Shown here: one piece after another, positions 59,610 through 64,000 of the stretch
Layout: each line of letters opens with the position of its first letter
How positions within the stretch are numbered: the first letter of the stretch is position 1
Assembly (NCBI GenBank): GCA_025363815.1
Contig: JANYLB010000026.1
Span: 99,439 to 163,438 of the forward strand
Length of the DNA: 64,000 nt
Origin: Actinomycetes bacterium
GTDB lineage: Bacteria > Actinomycetota > Acidimicrobiia > IMCC26256 > JANYLB01
Direction of reading: 5' to 3'
Made by a program: the position numbers and the translations under genes
Notes under the pieces: generated by a model
The model's database searches: none
What the model saw: the letters and a program-made list of their open reading frames with translations, nothing else
What the model was told of the DNA's origin: nothing

Positions 59610-60683
59610 TCAGACGTAGCGCTCGAGGATGCTGGTCTCGGCGAGACGGGAGAGTCCGTCCTTGATCGCCCGCGCCCGCGCTTCTCCAACTCCGTCCACC
59701 TCGACGAGCTGGGCAACGCCGGCTCGCATGATCTTCTGCAGGTTGGCGAACCGCGCGACCACATGGTCGGCGACGATCTCGGGCAGGCGCGGGATCTTGA
59801 GGAGAAGGCGGAACCCACGGGGTTGGAGCGCGCCGTCGACGCCGATATCGGCCGGGAGGTGAAGCGCCCGCGCGACCTGGGAGAGATCGAGGAGATCCTC
59901 GGTGTCGAGCGCGCAGAGCCGGGCGAGAACGTCGTCGAGCTCCCATGCTCCGGCCTCGACGTAGTAGTCGCGGGCCACGAGCCGACGGTCGTCTTCGACG
60001 CCACCCATGAGCTCCTCGAGCTGGAGGAGCACAAGTCGGCCGTCGTCGCCGAGCTCGATCACGTACTCTTCGATCTCCTCGGCGATCCGTCGCACCATCT
60101 CGGCTCGCTGCAGCACAGTGGCGACGTCGCGGACGGTGACGAGGTCTTCGATCTCGAGCGCCGAAAGCGCACCGCTCACGGAGTCGAGGCGCGACTTGTA
60201 CCGCTCGAGGATCTGCATGGCCTGCTCGGCGCGGGCCATCACCCGCGCCACCGGCTCGAGGCCCCGTTTCTGCCCGTTCCGGTACACCGCGACCACCGAC
60301 ATGCGCTCCGATACCGTGATGACCGGCACGTCGAGCTGGCGGGAGACCCGTTCTGCGGTTCGGTGGCGGGTGCCCGTTTCACTCGTCGGGATGTCGGAAT
60401 CGGGCACTAGGTGGACGTTCACCCGCGCGACCCTGGATCCGTCGGCAGTGATGATGATCGCGCCATCCATCTTGGCCAGCTCCGAAAGCCGCTGGGGCGT
60501 GAACTCGGCGTCGAGTAGGAATCCACCCGAGCAGAGGGCCAAAACATCGGGGCCGTCGCCTACGACGATCAGCGCCCCCATCTTCGCCTGGATGATGCGG
60601 TCGAGCCCTTCGCGCAACGGTCGGCCGGGGGCGACGAGACGAATCGCGGCAAGTATCGCTTCAGAGCGCACTGGTTGCGGCAC
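59610..60683 (-). CDS. disA: Diadenylate cyclase DisA
   Basis: The 357-residue protein makes cyclic di-AMP from ATP and scans DNA for damage. The N-terminal DAC domain has DGAIII (73-75 DGA) and GTRHRTAE (104-111). A helical spine and a C-terminal helix-hairpin-helix DNA-binding part (VAQLVEVDGVGEARARAIKD) follow. The GTG at 60683 is preferred because AGGAGG lies just upstream; the frame runs on to 60731. It follows radA on the same strand, the usual pairing. Confidence 0.95.
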   Translation of the reverse strand: MPQPVRSEAILAAIRLVAPGRPLREGLDRIIQAKMGALIVVGDGPDVLALCSGGFLLDAEFTPQRLSELAKMDGAIIITADGSRVARVNVHLVPDSDIPTSETGTRHRTAERVSRQLDVPVITVSERMSVVAVYRNGQKRGLEPVARVMARAEQAMQILERYKSRLDSVSGALSALEIEDLVTVRDVATVLQRAEMVRRIAEEIEEYVIELGDDGRLVLLQLEELMGGVEDDRRLVARDYYVEAGAWELDDVLARLCALDTEDLLDLSQVARALHLPADIGVDGALQPRGFRLLLKIPRLPEIVADHVVARFANLQKIMRAGVAQLVEVDGVGEARARAIKDGLSRLAETSILERYV

Positions 60684-60791
60684 CGGTCGATCACCTCCTG
60701 AAGGGTCGCGATGCGTCCGCTGCTGCCGCAAGTCCTTGGGAGAGCCGAGGATACCAACTCTTGCGGCGCGGCTCTCCTCCCGGTGTGTCCC

Positions 60792-62222
60792 TCAGCGGGC
60801 CGGGCCGACCGCGACCGGGCGTGGGAACGGATCGGGGTCGCGATCGTCGGCCCGCACCGCGTCGGGATCGCTCTTGTTGCTGAGCAGACCGACGGCAACG
60901 AGCGCCTCCCGGACATCGCGCACCCGCACGGCGTGTACGCCGGCCACATCGGGACTCGAATACGGAACAATGGCCCGCGTGAAGCCGAGCCTGGCCGCTT
61001 CGGCCAGCCGCCGGGCGGTGTGCGGAACCTGGCGCACCTCTCCTCCCAACCCGATCTCGCCGAGCACGACGGTGGTGGGAGGCACAGGGAGGTCGGCTTG
61101 CGCGCTCGCGACTGCCAGCGCGATTCCGAGATCTGCTCCGGCCTCGCTCACGCGGACGCCGCCTGCGACGCTCGCATACACATCGCAACCGCTGAGACGC
61201 TGCTCAGCCCGACGCTCCAGGACCGCCAGGAGCAGCGAGAAGCGGCTGCTGTCGAGCCCCTGGGCCGACCGGCGCGGAACCGACGCATAGCTGAGCGCGA
61301 CCAACGCCTGCATCTCGACAAGCATCGGCCGCGCTCCTTCGAGCACCGGAACCACCACCGAGCCGCTCGCGCCGGGTCGGCGGTCGGTCAGGAACAGCGC
61401 GGAGGGATCTTCGACGCCGAGGAGCCCAAATTCGGTCATCTCGAAGAGCCCGAGCTCCTGGGTGGATCCGAAGCGGTGTTTCATCACCTGGAGCAATCGG
61501 AGCGCGTGGTGGCGGTCACCCTCGAACGACAGGACCGTGTCGACGATGTGCTCGAGGACCCGCGGTCCGGCCAGCGTGCCTTCCTTTGTGACGTGCCCGA
61601 CCAACAGGGTGATCACGTTGCGTTCCTTGGCCAGGCGTACCAACCGCTGAGCGCACTCGCGCACCTGTACCACCGAACCCGCCGCGCCAGTCAGCTCCGG
61701 ATCGAGGATCGTCTGCACCGAGTCGACTGCCAACACCGTCGGCGCGGAATCGTCGACGTGCGCGAGCACAGCCGGCAGTGACGTCTCGGCGACGACGAGC
61801 AGCCTTTCGTGCAGCACTCCGAGGCGCTCCGCGCGCAGCCGGACCTGTTGCACCGACTCTTCCGCCGCGACGAGCAGAACCGTTGCCCCCGCGCCGGCCA
61901 TCGCCCCGAGCGCCTGCAGCACGAGCGTGCTCTTGCCGATCCCCGGCTCACCGCCTACGAGTGTGACCGAACCCGCGACCAGGCCACCGCCCAGGACGCG
62001 ATCGAGCTCGACAATGCCGGTGGGGACCCCGGTGCAGGCGATCGGGCTCACCGACCCGATAGGAACCGGACGCTCGCCCGTTCTCACGACTGGGGAGCGG
62101 GAAGCGGGCCGGTGATCTTCGCTCAGGCTGTTCCAAGCCCCACATGACGAGCAGCGGCCCAACCAACGGGCTGCCTCGCCGCCACACTCCGAGCACCGGT
62201 ACCGAACGCGTGTTCGACTCAT
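60792..62222 (-). CDS. radA: DNA repair protein RadA (Sms)
   Basis: The 476-residue protein starts at ATG 62222; the open frame upstream to 62309 is not conserved. The N-terminal zinc finger is YRCSECGGEAARWLGRCSSC, Walker A is GGEPGIGKSTL, the family KNRFG motif reads KHRFG, and the C-terminal part is a Lon-protease-like domain with GIALAVASA. RadA drives branch migration in recombination and interacts functionally with DisA. It is downstream of the LppM-like gene, with overlapping but opposite frames rejected. Confidence 0.94.
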   Translation of the reverse strand: MSRTRVRYRCSECGGEAARWLGRCSSCGAWNSLSEDHRPASRSPVVRTGERPVPIGSVSPIACTGVPTGIVELDRVLGGGLVAGSVTLVGGEPGIGKSTLVLQALGAMAGAGATVLLVAAEESVQQVRLRAERLGVLHERLLVVAETSLPAVLAHVDDSAPTVLAVDSVQTILDPELTGAAGSVVQVRECAQRLVRLAKERNVITLLVGHVTKEGTLAGPRVLEHIVDTVLSFEGDRHHALRLLQVMKHRFGSTQELGLFEMTEFGLLGVEDPSALFLTDRRPGASGSVVVPVLEGARPMLVEMQALVALSYASVPRRSAQGLDSSRFSLLLAVLERRAEQRLSGCDVYASVAGGVRVSEAGADLGIALAVASAQADLPVPPTTVVLGEIGLGGEVRQVPHTARRLAEAARLGFTRAIVPYSSPDVAGVHAVRVRDVREALVAVGLLSNKSDPDAVRADDRDPDPFPRPVAVGPAR

Positions 62223-62269
62223 GACGCTCAGCGTACCGCCGGGGTGTGACAGCGAGGCGGAGGCCCCGG

Positions 62270-63016
62270 CTACAGCCCGGCCACGCGCCGCCGGCGACGG
62301 GCCTTCCACTCACCGACGAACACCAGCGCGAGCGTGGCGGCACCGAGCACGATCCCGAGCCCGAGCCAGACAGCCCGAGCGATGTCGAACTCCGACGAGC
62401 TGGCCTCGAGAGCCTTTGCGGTTCCGGGAGCCAGGTGCCAGGAAGTCGTCCCGCCACCGGGAAGCGCTACGGCCACGTCCATCCGTAACGCGTCGCGGAG
62501 GCGCGCACTCAACTTGGCGTCGAGGCCGGCGACGTCGACCCGTTGGCCCGCGAGGTTGGCCGCGAGCTGAGAATCACCCACGATTCCGGACGTGACTCCT
62601 GCGAGATCGGCCCGCGCGCGGAAGCGAAACTTCGTGTGCACTAGGTCACGAGTCCGATTCAAGCGAACGGAGCGCAACGGACCATCGGCCCCATTCAGGT
62701 CCTTCATCACGGTCCGAAGCTGCTCGGGTGACGAGAAAGGGCGCGCCAGCTCGAGGGCGGCGCTCCCGTCGGCGCGATGGCTCCAGGGCACGACCTTCCA
62801 GCCGGCAGCGGGCAGGTCGCCGAGGCGCACCCGATCCTCGAGGGTGGTGCCACCCGCTCCCGCGGCACGAACGGCTTCGCGATCGAGGACGACCCTGACC
62901 CGGACGCTTCCGCTGCCGTCTTCTCTCACCTGCACCCTGACCCGCGCGTCGAGCCGACAGGCCGAGAGCACGAGCATCCCGGCAACCACTACAGCGAAGG
63001 CCCGGAGGAGATGCAC
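62270..63016 (-). CDS. LppM-like lipoprotein (DUF3153-type)
   Basis: The 248-residue protein has a signal peptide with lipobox LSAC (Cys20), an extracytoplasmic domain starting LDARVRVQVREDGSGSVRV and a C-terminal membrane helix (about 215-236, VWLGLGIVLGAATLALVFVG) with a basic end. This layout matches M. tuberculosis LppM-type proteins. Members may bind phosphoinositide-based lipids; the function here is unproven. It ends 47 bases before radA, so the two may be co-transcribed. Confidence 0.8.
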   Translation of the reverse strand: MHLLRAFAVVVAGMLVLSACRLDARVRVQVREDGSGSVRVRVVLDREAVRAAGAGGTTLEDRVRLGDLPAAGWKVVPWSHRADGSAALELARPFSSPEQLRTVMKDLNGADGPLRSVRLNRTRDLVHTKFRFRARADLAGVTSGIVGDSQLAANLAGQRVDVAGLDAKLSARLRDALRMDVAVALPGGGTTSWHLAPGTAKALEASSSEFDIARAVWLGLGIVLGAATLALVFVGEWKARRRRRVAGL

Positions 63017-63100
63017 CTACTCCGGTCTAGTGGACGGCGACGCCGAAACGCATGCACCCACCACGATTCACCACCGTCACGCGCGCCGCGGACACAAAAC

Positions 63101-63123
63101 GGCCGGGGCGGTTCGCCCCGGCC
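63101..63123 (-). terminator. Rho-independent terminator of clpC
   Basis: GGCCGGGGCG (63101-63110) and CGCCCCGGCC (63114-63123) form a perfect 10-bp stem with loop GTT. Read leftward it is followed by GTTTTGTG, a short T run. It lies 25 bases after the clpC stop. Confidence 0.85.
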
Positions 63124-63147
63124 CGTAGTGCGCAGTCAGCGGTGCTG

Positions 63148-64000
63148 CTACTCGGGTGGGCCACTCTCGGCCAGCTCGACCGGCGGCGGCTCGACCGCTG
63201 CGATGGTCCGGAAGACGATCTCGTCTTCTTCGACGTCTACGACGATACCTTCGCCAGGGTGGAACTCTTTCCACAGGATCCGCTCCGAGAGCGGGTCCTC
63301 GACCATGCGCTGGATCGCCCGACGCAGCGGACGGGCACCCATGCTCGGGTCGTAGCCCTTCTTGGCCAGCAAGAGCTTCGCCTCGTTGGTCAGGTTGAGC
63401 GCGATTCCCTGCGCTTCGAGCTGGGTCTGCACCCGCTTGATGAGCAGATCGACGATCTCGGTGACCTCTTCCTGGCTGAGCTCGTTGAACACGATGATGT
63501 CGTCGATGCGGTTGAGGAACTCGGGGCGGAAGTGCCGCTTGAGCTCCTCAACCACCTTCTCCTTCATCTTCTCGTAGGTGACCGCACCATCGGCCTTGGC
63601 GAAGCCGATCGACGACTTGCGCAGATCCGCGGTCCCGAGGTTCGACGTCATGATGATCACGGTGTTCTTGAAGTCGACCGTGCGGCCCTGCGCGTCGGTG
63701 AGGCGTCCGTCTTCCAGGATCTGGAGGAGCGCGTTGAACACGTCGGGGTGGGCCTTCTCGATCTCGTCGAAGAGCACCACCGAGAACGGCTTGCGGCGCA
63801 CGGCCTCGGTCAGCTGACCGCCCTCGTCGTAGCCCACGTAGCCCGGGGGCGAGCCCACGAGGCGGCTCACGGTGTGCTTTTCCATGTACTCGCTCATGTC
63901 GAGTTGGATAAGCGCGTCCTCGTCGTCAAAGAGGAACTCGGCGAGGGTCTTGGCGAGCTCGGTCTTGCCGACGCCGGTGGGTCCGAGGAAGATGAACGAA
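63148..64000 (-). CDS. clpC: ATP-dependent Clp unfoldase ClpC, 3' part
   Basis: The frame is open to the edge of the window and gives the second AAA+ module. Walker A is [10 protein letters not shown], the pore loop [10 protein letters not shown], Walker [12 protein letters not shown], sensor 1 TSNLG, and the sensor-2 region [11 protein letters not shown]. The C-terminal D2 small domain and a short tail ([15 protein letters not shown]) follow. ClpC feeds unfolded proteins to ClpP and is essential in actinobacteria. The N-terminal domain and D1 lie outside the window. The terminator follows directly. Confidence 0.95.
   Translation of the reverse strand, partial: SFIFLGPTGVGKTELAKTLAEFLFDDEDALIQLDMSEYMEKHTVSRLVGSPPGYVGYDEGGQLTEAVRRKPFSVVLFDEIEKAHPDVFNALLQILEDGRLTDAQGRTVDFKNTVIIMTSNLGTADLRKSSIGFAKADGAVTYEKMKEKVVEELKRHFRPEFLNRIDDIIVFNELSQEEVTEIVDLLIKRVQTQLEAQGIALNLTNEAKLLLAKKGYDPSMGARPLRRAIQRMVEDPLSERILWKEFHPGEGIVVDVEEDEIVFRTIAAVEPPPVELAESGPPE

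Noticed and set aside
58819..59946. A longer N-terminus for the dienelactone hydrolase.
   Set aside because: The extra 128 codons are arginine-rich antisense to disA and have no family counterpart.

Overview
The window is high-GC DNA that is densely coded on both strands, with G/C strongly favoured at third codon positions. WhiB, CarD, DUF3263, DisA, PAC2, glucosyl-3-phosphoglycerate synthase, a HemQ-type decarboxylase and a ClpC-type unfoldase point to an actinobacterium. The gene content would suit an environmental lineage such as Acidimicrobiia, but the class is an inference. Start sites were chosen from ribosome binding sites, family lengths and overlaps, and many differ from the longest open frame.

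Layout. 1-2.8 kb: the 3' end of a CoA-transferase, a Gfo/Idh oxidoreductase and a DMT transporter. 2.9-8.0 kb is an accessory stretch: a MarR regulator divergent from a monooxygenase-like/VOC pair, a Fic protein, a Phd/RelE module, a HigA antitoxin with a decayed HigB toxin, an unrecognised two-gene cassette (7209-7700), and a tRNA-Ala whose 3' end is partly duplicated. 8.0-13.9 kb: a GlpR/SepX-like membrane protein, moaC, moaA, moeA (Glp-like), galU and plsY, resembling the actinobacterial gephyrin/divisome neighbourhood. 14-15.3 kb: a CIRCE-controlled serine-rich zinc-ribbon protein (Ruc/Rv0991c type) and a SAF/CpaB-like protein. 15.3-33.4 kb: mostly metabolic and envelope genes, including TldD/PmbA, an FlK-type thioesterase, a flippase-like/PAP2 pair, LysR divergent from WhiB, an APH-like kinase, PAC2, an M20 hydrolase, an MBL-fold protein, an amidase, WS/DGAT and a Nudix protein.

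33.4-39.1 kb is one 1893-residue protein with ten PAS domains, GAF, GGDEF and EAL. It is followed by a NIL-domain protein, HemQ, groEL under two CIRCE boxes, and a DtxR regulator. 43-45.3 kb holds a threonine-synthase-like enzyme, a MoaD/ThiS-like sulfur carrier and a cupredoxin lipoprotein, preceded by a clear SAM riboswitch. That arrangement suggests sulfur (homocysteine/methionine) metabolism rather than simple threonine synthesis. 45.3-52 kb is a compatible-solute region: gpgS, a GH172 protein, glycerate kinase, treT, otsA and otsB.

52.5-64 kb is the conserved actinobacterial core around isoprenoid and c-di-AMP genes: LytR_C, DUF3263, tRNA-Thr, rlmB, cysS, ispF, ispD, PIN-TRAM, carD, a Crp/Fnr regulator, a dienelactone hydrolase, disA, radA, an LppM-like lipoprotein and the 3' end of clpC.

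The most interesting items are the SAM-riboswitch operon, the Glp/GlpR-type pair inside molybdenum cofactor genes, the two CIRCE loci, and the unclassified two-gene cassette in the toxin-antitoxin-rich stretch.
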